Shown piece after piece: positions 8,839 to 16,268 of a stretch of 64,000 bases of DNA. The stretch covers positions 62,001 through 126,000 of the forward strand of contig JAJDCD010000012.1 of NCBI GenBank assembly GCA_029261035.1, read 5' to 3'. The DNA comes from Candidatus Omnitrophota bacterium (lineage in GTDB: Bacteria; Omnitrophota; Omnitrophia; Omnitrophales; JACROU01). Under the pieces are notes generated by a model, which was not told the origin of the DNA, did not search any database, and worked only from the letters and a program-made list of their open reading frames with translations. Position numbers and translations under genes: made by a program. How positions within the stretch are numbered: position 1 is the stretch's first letter; the number at the start of each line of letters is the position of its first letter.

Positions 8839-10083
8839 CTACCCATCAAATCGACCAAAACACAACGTGGCGTTATGCCCCCCAAATCCTAAAGAGTTAG
8901 AAAGGGCAAAATCAACCTTTCTTTCCTTAGCTACGTTTGGAGTATAGTCTAAATCACAGTCTGGATCAGGATTATGAAGGTTTATCGTAGGAGCAATAAT
9001 ACCCTCTTGAATGGTCTTACATAAAACAATTGCCTCAACACCTCCAGCAGCACCTAAAAGATGGCCTGTCATGGACTTTGTTGAGCTGATACTTACTTTA
9101 CGTATATGAGGCTCTCCTATTGCCTTTTTCATCGCAATAGTCTCAATTTTATCGTTTAAAGGCGTTCCTGTTCCATGGGCATTGATATAGTCAATTTTAT
9201 CAGGAGAAACTCCAGCATCTTTCATGGAACGCAACATACAATTAGCCGCGCCTGTGCCTTCAGGGTCAGGTGCGGTTATATGATTTGCATCAGAAGTCAT
9301 ACCATAACCCAAAATTTCTGCGTATATTCTAGCTCCACGTTTTTTTGCATGTTCAAGCTCTTCGCACACTAAAATTCCGCAACCCTCACCCATTACAAAT
9401 CCATCTCTTGTTGCATCAAAAGGTCTACTCGAGCTTTCAGGTGTATCATTCTTGGTAGACAAAGCTTTCATAGCCGCAAATCCACCAAAACCCAAAGAAG
9501 TAATACAAGCTTCAGAACCACCGGCAACCATAACATCCGCTTCGCCTCTTTGAATAATTTTAAAGGCATCCCCAGTTGCATGAGTCCCAGTCGCACAAGC
9601 TGTAGCCACACAGCTATTTGGACCTTTTAAATTGTGTTGTATAGAAACTTTTCCGGATGCCATATTCACAATAAGCATTGGAATAAGAAAAGGAGATAAT
9701 CTTTCTGGACCTTTTTCCATTAGAACTTTGTGCTGCTCTTCAATTGTATGAAGACCACCAATCCCCGACCCAATAAATACCCCGCATTGAGTTGGATCTT
9801 CTTTTGAGAAATCAATACCAGAATCTTTTACTGCTTGATCGCTTGCAGCAATTGCAAACTGAACAAAACGATCATTTTTTCTTCTTTCTTTAGGCGAAAG
9901 CCAATCAGCAGGGTCGAAATCCGAAACTTCTGCTGCTACTTTAGAAGGAAAGTTATCTGGATTCACTTGAGTCAGTGGACAAGTTCCACTCCTACCCGCT
10001 TTCAGTGAGCTCCAAAAACTTTCTATAGAATTACCAATAGGACTGATGACGCCTACGCCTGTTACGACTACCCTACGATTCAT
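8839..10083 (-). CDS. fabF: 3-oxoacyl-[ACP] synthase II (KAS II)
   Basis: FabF condenses malonyl-ACP with growing acyl-ACP in type II fatty-acid elongation. The 414-aa product has the full catalytic triad by position: Cys163 in TACATGTHATG, His303 in NAHGTGTPLND and His341 in SMTGHLLGAAGG. The C-terminal SNSLGFGGHNATL is also characteristic. It is the last gene of the fab operon, starting 26 bases after acpP, the usual bacterial order acpP-fabF. A 122-bp gap with the smc promoter follows. Confidence 0.98.
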   Translation of the reverse strand: MNRRVVVTGVGVISPIGNSIESFWSSLKAGRSGTCPLTQVNPDNFPSKVAAEVSDFDPADWLSPKERRKNDRFVQFAIAASDQAVKDSGIDFSKEDPTQCGVFIGSGIGGLHTIEEQHKVLMEKGPERLSPFLIPMLIVNMASGKVSIQHNLKGPNSCVATACATGTHATGDAFKIIQRGEADVMVAGGSEACITSLGFGGFAAMKALSTKNDTPESSSRPFDATRDGFVMGEGCGILVCEELEHAKKRGARIYAEILGYGMTSDANHITAPDPEGTGAANCMLRSMKDAGVSPDKIDYINAHGTGTPLNDKIETIAMKKAIGEPHIRKVSISSTKSMTGHLLGAAGGVEAIVLCKTIQEGIIAPTINLHNPDPDCDLDYTPNVAKERKVDFALSNSLGFGGHNATLCFGRFDG

Positions 10084-10109
10084 GACCCTTTACCTATTAT
10101 CTTTATTTA

Positions 10110-10352
10110 TTATTTCTTTTTTTCTTCAACATATTTAATTGCATCACCAACGGTGCCAATTTTTTCTGCATCTTCATCTGGAATTTCAACGCCAAACTCT
10201 TCTTCTAATGCCATAACCAATTCTACGGTATCAAGAGAGTCAGCACCAAGATCATCGACAAATGAAGCATCTGCGTTTACTTCTTCAGGTTTTACACCCA
10301 ATTGTTCTACTATAATTTCAGTGATTTTATCTTGTACTGCTGCCATTGACAT
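10110..10352 (-). CDS. acpP: Acyl carrier protein
   Basis: AcpP carries acyl intermediates on a 4'-phosphopantetheine arm. The 80-aa acidic product has the attachment motif GADSLDTVE with Ser39 as the modified residue, and the typical third helix [20 protein letters not shown] strong ribosome-binding site AGGAGG precedes two in-frame ATG codons (MSM); the first is only about 4 bases away and the second about 10, so translation may begin at either. It sits between fabG and fabF, as in most bacteria. Confidence 0.98.
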   Translation of the reverse strand: MSMAAVQDKITEIIVEQLGVKPEEVNADASFVDDLGADSLDTVELVMALEEEFGVEIPDEDAEKIGTVGDAIKYVEEKKK

Positions 10353-10383
10353 GTTCCTCCTTGTTTAGGTTTTAAAAAAGATA

Positions 10384-11124
10384 CTACATTAACATTCCGC
10401 CATCAATCTGAACAACCTGTCCAGTGATGTAACTAGAATACTTTGAAGCTAAAAACAAAACTGTATTAGCAACATCTTCCGGCTGACCAAATCGATCTGC
10501 TGGAATCAACTTTAACATTTCATTTCGAACTAATTCCGGCAGTTTATCTGTCATTGCAGTCTTAATAAACCCTGGTGCAACCGCATTAACATTAATGCCT
10601 CTACTTGCTAATTCTTTTGCTGCAGATTTCGTCAAACCAATCACACCTGCTTTTGAAGCTGCGTAATTTGCTTGTCCTGCATTTCCCATAACACCAATGA
10701 TCGAAGCAATGTTAACAATTCGACCAGAACGTTGCTTCATCATAACCTTAGCCGCTGCTTTGGTAAACAGAAAAGTTCCTTTAAGGTTAATATTTAAAAC
10801 TGCATCCCAATCTTCTTCTTTCATTCGTATCATCAAAGTATCACGTGTGATACCTGCATTGTTGACGAGTATATCTATCCGCCCCATAGTGTCAACACAT
10901 TTTTTAATCGCCTCATCAACCTGAGTAGAGTCTGTAACGTTCGCCATCAAATCTAAACACTTAACACCCTTACCCTCAATTTCGGCTTTTGTTTTACTCA
11001 AACTCTCTTGATTTAAATCAAGAATAACAACATGAGCACCTTCACTAGCAAATAATAGAGCAATTTCACGCCCAATACCTTGAGCTCCGCCAGTAATCAA
11101 AGCGACTTGATCTTTTAATAACAT
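10384..11124 (-). CDS. fabG: 3-oxoacyl-[ACP] reductase
   Basis: FabG is the NADPH-dependent reductase of fatty-acid elongation. It is a short-chain dehydrogenase with the nucleotide-binding TGGAQGIGRE, the NNAG motif and the catalytic Ser141, Tyr154 and Lys158 (in NIAS and NYAASK; numbered from the chosen start), giving 246 aa. The start at 11124 is preceded by the near-perfect Shine-Dalgarno AGGAGG (11133-11138), 8 bases upstream, and begins MLLKDQVALITGG, the normal FabG start. An in-frame ATG at 11163 with its own AGGAG would add 13 residues (MTDTLQETKEESK), so a longer form may also be made. Confidence 0.97.
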   Translation of the reverse strand: MLLKDQVALITGGAQGIGREIALLFASEGAHVVILDLNQESLSKTKAEIEGKGVKCLDLMANVTDSTQVDEAIKKCVDTMGRIDILVNNAGITRDTLMIRMKEEDWDAVLNINLKGTFLFTKAAAKVMMKQRSGRIVNIASIIGVMGNAGQANYAASKAGVIGLTKSAAKELASRGINVNAVAPGFIKTAMTDKLPELVRNEMLKLIPADRFGQPEDVANTVLFLASKYSSYITGQVVQIDGGMLM

Positions 11125-11223
11125 TTTACTCTCCTCCTTAGTTTCTTGTAATGTGTCTGTCATCTTTTTCTCCTATTTCAAAGTTAAATATCAAACAAAT
11201 TTATAGCAACCCATTTTTACCTA

Positions 11224-12147
11224 CTAAGATTTAGCGGTAAACATTTCTACATCTGTGACTGAACCTAAATTTTCAACAACAAGCTCTGGATCTATCTTTC
11301 TTGCCAATCCCTTTAAAACGGTACCAGGACCTATCTCAATTGCCTGAGAAACACCCTCATTCTGCAATGCTTCAATTGTCTCAAACCATCTAACTGGCTG
11401 GGACACTTGTTGTCCAAGCAACTCCTTTATCACTAAAGGATCTGTTTCCTTTTCAGCAGTTACATTTGCGTAAAAATCAATCTCTGGAGCACTTAGCGTG
11501 AATGACTCTAAAGTTTCTGAAAGACCCTCCCCAGCCTCTTTCATAAGCCTAGAATGAAAAGCCCCACTCACCTTGAGAGGAATAGCCCTTTTAGCCCCTT
11601 TTTCTTTTGCTAATTCACAAGCTTTTTCAACCGATTCTGCAGTCCCAGAAATAACTGTTTGCTCTCTAGAGTTTAAATTTGCTATTTCACACCCAGCTTC
11701 TTCTACAACACATTTTAATACTTCTAGATCTAATCTAATAATAGAGGCCATTGCTCCTGAGTGTTTACTTGCCGCCTCATCCATCAAAGCACCTCTTTTT
11801 TGAACCAATCTTAAACCATCTTCAAAGCTCAGTACATTAGCAGCAACAAGAGCGTTGTACTCTCCCAAACTTAGACCACAAACATACGAAGGTTTTAAAT
11901 CTGGGAACTCACTCTTAATCAGCGCCATAATTGCTGCACTCATTGTAAAAATAGCAGGCTGAGAAATTTTAGTCTTGGTCAGTTCATCTTCCGGCCCTTC
12001 AAAAGAAAGCTTAGAAATAGAAAACCCTAAAATCTCATCCGCCTTATCATAAACTTCCTTACAAACTGGAAACTTTTCGTAAAGGTCTTTTCCCATTCCT
12101 ACAAACTGCGCCCCTTGCCCCGCAAACAAAAAAGCTTGTTTTACCAT
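11224..12147 (-). CDS. fabD: Malonyl CoA-ACP transacylase
   Basis: FabD moves the malonyl group from CoA to ACP. It has the N-terminal FAGQGAQFVGMGKDLYE, the nucleophile elbow CGLSLGEYNAL (Ser93 from the chosen start) and the catalytic-histidine segment SGAFHSRLM. The start MVKQAFLFAGQGAQ at 12147 gives 307 aa and overlaps the end of fabH by 7 bases, indicating translational coupling. An in-frame start 21 bases further upstream would add MGCYGDE, which is not family-like. It lies between fabH and fabG, with a gap of about 60-100 bases to fabG. Confidence 0.97.
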   Translation of the reverse strand: MVKQAFLFAGQGAQFVGMGKDLYEKFPVCKEVYDKADEILGFSISKLSFEGPEDELTKTKISQPAIFTMSAAIMALIKSEFPDLKPSYVCGLSLGEYNALVAANVLSFEDGLRLVQKRGALMDEAASKHSGAMASIIRLDLEVLKCVVEEAGCEIANLNSREQTVISGTAESVEKACELAKEKGAKRAIPLKVSGAFHSRLMKEAGEGLSETLESFTLSAPEIDFYANVTAEKETDPLVIKELLGQQVSQPVRWFETIEALQNEGVSQAIEIGPGTVLKGLARKIDPELVVENLGSVTDVEMFTAKS

Positions 12148-13127
12148 TTCATCACCGTAGCAGCCCATGTAAGACCTGCTCCAAAAGCAACCATAACAAC
12201 ATTTGACCCTTCTTTTATCTTCCCTTCTTTAACAGCTTCGTGAAGAGCTACAACTGTAGAAGCGCTAGACATATTGCCATACTTATATAAATTGATAAAT
12301 ACTTTTTCTCTTGGCAATTTAACTCTATCCATAACAGCATCAATAATTCTCAAATTTGCTTGGTGCGGAATCAGCATATCAATATCTTCAAGGCTTAGCC
12401 CCGCATTATCTAAAACTTTTGCTACAGAATCGCTCATTTGTCTTACCGCTAATTTAAATATCTCTTTACCTTCCATTTTTAAGGTATGCAACTTCTTATC
12501 AATAACGTCATGACTTGGCGGTACAGCAGATCCTCCACCTGGGATTTTTAACAAATCAGCATATTTACCATTAGAACCAATATAAGAACTCAAAATTCCT
12601 GATTCCGAATTTCCATCAACTGCAGTTACCACAGCAGCACCAGCACCATCCCCAAAAAGAACGCAAGTAGAACGATCGTCCCAATCAATAAAACTAGATA
12701 ATTTCTCTGCTCCTACAACTAAGATATTTCTATACATTCCTGACTTTATAAAAGATTCAGCAGTAGTCAATGCATACGGAAAACCTGAACACGCCGCAGA
12801 AATATCAAAAGCAGGGCAATCAGCCCCAATCTTTTCTTGAACCAAACAAGCCGTGGCCGGAAAAAACATATCTGGAGTAATTGTTGCAACGAGAATCAAA
12901 TCGATATCCGAAGTCTCAAGCCCCGAGTCTTTAATCGCATTCTTTGATGCTTCAACAGCAAGATCACTACAAGCTTGATTATCTGCAGCAATATGCCGCG
13001 ACTTAATACCTGTTCGAGTCTGGATCCATTCGTCTGTTGTATCGACCATCGTTTCTAAGTCAGCATTCGTCAAAGCCTTTTCTGGAATGTATATTCCAGT
13101 ACCAATAATTTTAGCTTTAGTCCCCAT
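12141..13127 (-). CDS. fabH: 3-oxoacyl-[ACP] synthase III (KAS III)
   Basis: FabH starts fatty-acid synthesis by condensing an acyl-CoA primer, usually acetyl-CoA, with malonyl-ACP. The 328-aa product shows the catalytic triad Cys113 (ISAACSGFPYAL), His255 (LIPHQANLRI) and Asn285 (YKYGNMSSAS). The N-terminal TRTGIKSRH is typical. The Asn motif reads GNMSSAS rather than the usual GNTSAAS, a mild variation. It starts 10 bases after plsX ends and overlaps fabD, consistent with one transcript. Confidence 0.98.
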   Translation of the reverse strand: MGTKAKIIGTGIYIPEKALTNADLETMVDTTDEWIQTRTGIKSRHIAADNQACSDLAVEASKNAIKDSGLETSDIDLILVATITPDMFFPATACLVQEKIGADCPAFDISAACSGFPYALTTAESFIKSGMYRNILVVGAEKLSSFIDWDDRSTCVLFGDGAGAAVVTAVDGNSESGILSSYIGSNGKYADLLKIPGGGSAVPPSHDVIDKKLHTLKMEGKEIFKLAVRQMSDSVAKVLDNAGLSLEDIDMLIPHQANLRIIDAVMDRVKLPREKVFINLYKYGNMSSASTVVALHEAVKEGKIKEGSNVVMVAFGAGLTWAATVMKW

Positions 13128-13137
13128 TACTTATCCC

Positions 13138-14157
13138 TTAACTATTATCTAATTTCAACTCTTTTTCGTTCTGAGAAATCTCAGTAACGATCTGGTGATT
13201 AATTTTTTGCTGAACGGATTGCGCTGCAACACGAACTGCATTTTTAATTGCAGTCCCGGAAGATCCCCCATGACTAATAATTACAACTCCATCAACACCA
13301 AACAGAGGAGCTCCTCCACATTCTTCATAATTTGTATCTCTTCTAATGGCTTGAATAACAGGCTTACATAAAAAAGCTCCTAGCTTAGCAATAGGGTTTT
13401 TTCTTATTTCTTTTTTAAACAATTTGGCAACAACATCCGTAATACCTTCGGCTATTTTCAAAACAACATTACCAACAAAACCATCACAAACAACACAATC
13501 GCATTTACCAGAAAAGAAGTCTCTTCCTTCCACATTACCCACAAAATTCAACCCAGAATCTCTTAACAAACGGTAAGCCTCTTTTGTCCTTTCGGTCCCC
13601 TTACTCTCTTCTTCTCCCACATTCAAAAGTCCAATGGACGGACTTCTCTTCTTGAGAACACATCGAGAATAAATTTCTGCCATAATTGCATACTGGAGTA
13701 AGTGATCAGGTTGAGGATCTACATTAGCACCCACGTCGATAGCTAATGAAATCCCATGTTCTGAGGGGAAGGTGATTGCAATACCAGGACGTTTAATTCC
13801 TTTAAGCAGTCCTAAATTCAAAGTAGCACAAGCAACAGCAGCACCTGTATTACCCGCTGTTACAACGGCATCTACTTCTTTCTTTTTCAACAGGTCAATA
13901 GCTACATTTAAAGAAGAATCTTTTTTTCGCTTAATTGCTTTAACGGGTTGCTCGCCCATAGAAATAATTTCAGAGGCATGATGAACAAATAGTCTTCCTG
14001 CACAAACTTGATATTTTTTCAATTCTTGCTTTAGACTTGATTCATCCCCTACAAGAACAATTTCATACTCAAATTCGTTAGCTGCCAGAACAGCCCCTTC
14101 AACAATAGCTTGAGGAGCATAATCTCCTCCCATCCCATCAATTGCGATGCGGATCAT
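13138..14157 (-). CDS. plsX: Phosphate acyltransferase PlsX
   Basis: PlsX makes acyl-phosphate from acyl-ACP, which PlsY (2578-3231) uses to acylate glycerol-3-phosphate. The 339-aa product starts MIRIAIDGMGGDYAPQAIVEG, the family signature. It also has VVTAGNTGAAVACATLNLG and, toward the C-terminus, GVDGVVIISHGGSSGTAIKNA. It lies 3 bases after rpmF, in the widely conserved order yceD-rpmF-plsX-fabH. The last 20 residues (QIVTEISQNEKELKLDNS) extend slightly beyond the conserved core. Confidence 0.98.
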   Translation of the reverse strand: MIRIAIDGMGGDYAPQAIVEGAVLAANEFEYEIVLVGDESSLKQELKKYQVCAGRLFVHHASEIISMGEQPVKAIKRKKDSSLNVAIDLLKKKEVDAVVTAGNTGAAVACATLNLGLLKGIKRPGIAITFPSEHGISLAIDVGANVDPQPDHLLQYAIMAEIYSRCVLKKRSPSIGLLNVGEEESKGTERTKEAYRLLRDSGLNFVGNVEGRDFFSGKCDCVVCDGFVGNVVLKIAEGITDVVAKLFKKEIRKNPIAKLGAFLCKPVIQAIRRDTNYEECGGAPLFGVDGVVIISHGGSSGTAIKNAVRVAAQSVQQKINHQIVTEISQNEKELKLDNS

Positions 14158-14160
14158 ACT

Positions 14161-14355
14161 TTATTTCTCCTCTTTTTTAGCTGAAAGAGTAATAACTTGT
14201 CTTCCTTTGTAGAAACCACAAGATGGGCAAATGCGATGAGGGATAATTCGAGCATCACAATTGGTACATATAGACAAAGACTTTAATGTTAAAAAGTCAT
14301 GAGAACGCCTTTTGTTTGATCTTGCATTTGAATGTTTTCTTTTTTGCTGTGCCAT
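14161..14355 (-). CDS. rpmF: 50S ribosomal protein L32
   Basis: L32 is a small zinc-ribbon protein of the large ribosomal subunit. The 64-aa product is basic, starts MAQQKRKHSNARSNKRRSH and has the two zinc-binding pairs C30-x2-C33 (CTNC) and C43-x2-C46 (CPSC), so it is the zinc-containing (C+) form. It sits between yceD and plsX, its standard position. Confidence 0.97.
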   Translation of the reverse strand: MAQQKRKHSNARSNKRRSHDFLTLKSLSICTNCDARIIPHRICPSCGFYKGRQVITLSAKKEEK

Positions 14356-14407
14356 AACTATATTCCTACCTTCCTTATCATCTTAGAACTCAAAACCATT
14401 TTGAATT

Positions 14408-14830
14408 CTAGTTATTTTGATTCCAAAGCTTTGAAGTATCGCAATCATCTGAACATAAACACTTTTGCTCACGCAACAATAATAGCGACTCCCTCAAATG
14501 ATCTGTAATATCAACTTCCATTCGCTGACCAATTTCTTCACGAAACTTAAAAGAATGATCTAGGTCTTCCTGAAATAATTCTAAACATCGAGAACATTTC
14601 TTTTCTAATTTTGCTTTTACGGCAACCTTAACAGTAATAACATCCCTCGACTTAGCAGCTTCACCTTCAATATTTAAAGAAGATAAATAAATTAAATCAT
14701 CAAATTCTAAGTCTAATTGTTTGGCATCCAACTCACTTGAAACTCTCAAAACATCCGAGTCTTGAAATTGCCCCATGTGGATACATACTTTATTTTCATT
14801 CATATTTGCTAGATTATCTGTTTTTTGCAT
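14408..14830 (-). CDS. yceD: YceD/DUF177 family protein (23S rRNA accumulation factor-like)
   Basis: Members of this family are found immediately upstream of rpmF and are linked to 23S rRNA accumulation; in chloroplasts a homologue processes rRNA. The 140-aa product has the family's CSRCLELFQEDLDHSF segment near residue 80 and an acidic middle. The C-terminus carries three clustered cysteines (CLCSDDC) that could bind metal. Its ATG overlaps the coaD stop by one base (TAATG), giving coupled translation. An internal ATG ten codons on (MNENKVCIHMG) is a second possible start. Position and motif agree, so I am fairly sure of family but not of exact function. Confidence 0.85.
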   Translation of the reverse strand: MQKTDNLANMNENKVCIHMGQFQDSDVLRVSSELDAKQLDLEFDDLIYLSSLNIEGEAAKSRDVITVKVAVKAKLEKKCSRCLELFQEDLDHSFKFREEIGQRMEVDITDHLRESLLLLREQKCLCSDDCDTSKLWNQNN

Positions 14831-15327
14831 TATTTTTTTGATAACTTCTTTATTAAAGCTTCCCCAACATACTCTGGAACCAAACTCTTCAAATCCCCAC
14901 CAAATGTTGCAATTTCTTTAATCAGTCTAGAAGATATATAGAAATAATCTTCTGAAGGCATAATAAAAACGGTATTTATTTCCGACTCTAGTTTATGATT
15001 CGCAATAGCCATTTGGAATTCATAATCAAAATCTGAGACGGCCCTAATCCCTCTAATAATAATTGAGGAACTCTTTTGTTTAGCATAATCGACAACTAAT
15101 CCATCGAAAATTTCAACTTTAACATTAGAAACCCCTTCAAAAGCCTGCTCAATAAAAGAAAGCCGTTCTTTCTCAGTAAAAAAAGGGCTTTTCGAAGTAT
15201 TTCGTGCTACAGCCACATAAACTTCATCAAACATAGTTGCGGCTTTTTTAATAATATCAATATGCGCTAAGGTTGCCGGATCAAAGGTCCCTGGATATAT
15301 TGCTATTTTACTTTTAGAGTCCTTCAT
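14830..15327 (-). CDS. coaD: Pantetheine-phosphate adenylyltransferase
   Basis: CoaD makes dephospho-CoA from 4'-phosphopantetheine and ATP, the penultimate step of CoA synthesis. The 165-aa product starts with the nucleotidyltransferase motif AIYPGTFDPATLAHIDII. It also has IIRGIRAVSDFDYEFQMA and the C-terminal YISSRLIKEIATFGGDLKSL, all of which are diagnostic. The T/HxGH motif reads T19-L-A-H22: the usually invariant glycine is alanine while the catalytic histidine is kept. It overlaps rsmD by 14 bases and yceD by one, so it is translated from the same messenger. Confidence 0.96.
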   Translation of the reverse strand: MKDSKSKIAIYPGTFDPATLAHIDIIKKAATMFDEVYVAVARNTSKSPFFTEKERLSFIEQAFEGVSNVKVEIFDGLVVDYAKQKSSSIIIRGIRAVSDFDYEFQMAIANHKLESEINTVFIMPSEDYFYISSRLIKEIATFGGDLKSLVPEYVGEALIKKLSKK

Positions 15328-15886
15328 TTTCTCGCTCTTTTCTGTAGATAAAAGACAAATAAGTGCCCCCGAATTTTTTTGTCTTCTCCACCCTATACTC
15401 TGGACTTAATTCCCCAGGAGTTTCCTCCTTAGAATGCTCTAATACTATGCAACCAAAAGTGCGCAGTATATCAAATTCGCATACTTGTCTCAAGGTCTTT
15501 CTAATAAAGTCTTTATTGTACGGTGGGTCCAGGAAAATAAGGTCAAATTGGGCCTTATTTCGCTTAATCTGCCTAAGAGCCATCTGGATGTCCATTGCAT
15601 ACAAAGTTACCTGATTTTCCACCTTCAATAAATCTATATTCTTATTGATTGAAGAAATGGCCAATCGATGCCTATCCACCAAAGAAACGCTATGAGCACC
15701 CCGACTTAAAGCCTCAAAAGAAAGGCTCCCGCAACCGGCAAATAAATCTAATACCTTAGAACCCTCAACCGAAGCCCCCAAAACATTAAAAATACACTGC
15801 CGCACCTTATCCATCGCCGGCCGAATATCCTTATCCTTAGGAAAGAAAAGCCGTCTATTCTTATACAAACCCGTAGTTATCCTCAT
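15314..15886 (-). CDS. rsmD: 16S rRNA (guanine(966)-N2)-methyltransferase RsmD
   Basis: RsmD methylates G966 of 16S rRNA using S-adenosylmethionine. The 190-aa product starts MRITTGLYKNRRLFFP and carries the SAM-binding VLDLFAGCGSLSFEALSRGA. The catalytic DPPY motif is at residues 120-123 (LIFLDPPYNKD). A moderate ribosome-binding site (AGAGGAT) precedes the ATG. It is the first gene of the fab-containing operon, and rsmD followed by coaD is a common bacterial pairing. The gene-free palindromic interval 15887-16268 lies upstream. Confidence 0.95.
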   Translation of the reverse strand: MRITTGLYKNRRLFFPKDKDIRPAMDKVRQCIFNVLGASVEGSKVLDLFAGCGSLSFEALSRGAHSVSLVDRHRLAISSINKNIDLLKVENQVTLYAMDIQMALRQIKRNKAQFDLIFLDPPYNKDFIRKTLRQVCEFDILRTFGCIVLEHSKEETPGELSPEYRVEKTKKFGGTYLSFIYRKERENEGL

Positions 15887-16039
15887 CTACATCCTCTACC
15901 TATAGCTTTTGGCTTTAACTTCGACGCCAGATGCGAATCCGACATAATTTGTGGAGGATAATAAATCCTACACTTTCTCTCATTTCGCACACAACGCTTT
16001 TATCCAATTTTAAATTTACACGGTAACAACCAACAACAG

Positions 16040-16110
16040 TTTCGTTATGAATAGCATAACGAAACACATTAAACCCCAGAAACAAGATGGGCTCGATGCC
16101 CATTTTGTTT
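16040..16110. repeat. Two hairpin-forming inverted repeats between recG and rsmD
   Basis: The first is a perfect 10-bp stem, TTTCGTTATG (16040-16049) with CATAACGAAA (16055-16064), with a 5-nt loop. The second pairs AAACAAGATGGGC (16080-16092) with GCCCATTTTGTTT (16098-16110), 13 bp with one G-U-type mismatch. Neither is followed by a T-run, so neither looks like an ordinary terminator. They share the 382-bp intergenic interval 15887-16268 with the palindrome at 16148-16247. The rest of that interval shows no convincing gene. Confidence 0.7.
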
Positions 16111-16147
16111 CAACCTCTCAACACCCCAAAAGCGTCCATAACTTAAA

Positions 16148-16247
16148 GGAAAATGGGAAACCCTCGCCGCGAGTTCACAAAAGTGACAGTCACCGCAGGT
16201 GACAGTCACTTTTGTGCTGTCTGAGCGCCGAGGGTTTCCCATTTTCC
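16148..16247. repeat. 100-bp nested palindrome with two GTGACAGTCAC cores
   Basis: The outer arms GGAAAATGGGAAACCCTCG (16148-16166) and its exact inverse (16229-16247) enclose inner arms CACAAAAGTGACAGTCACC (16176-16194) and GGTGACAGTCACTTTTGTG (16198-16216). The inner arms pair except at the central base and leave a 3-nt loop. Each inner arm holds the 11-bp palindrome GTGACAGTCAC. The form is that of a REP/MITE-like non-coding element. The same core recurs at 34064-34129 and 61830-61957. Confidence 0.85.
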
Positions 16248-16268
16248 GCCAACCCAATAAATCTCCCT

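Noticed and set aside
15915-16257. Two overlapping 62-residue open frames (minus strand) in the recG-rsmD gap
   Set aside because: Both run through the palindromic repeat region, lack ribosome-binding sites and show no family pattern. The second is translated directly from the hairpin arms.
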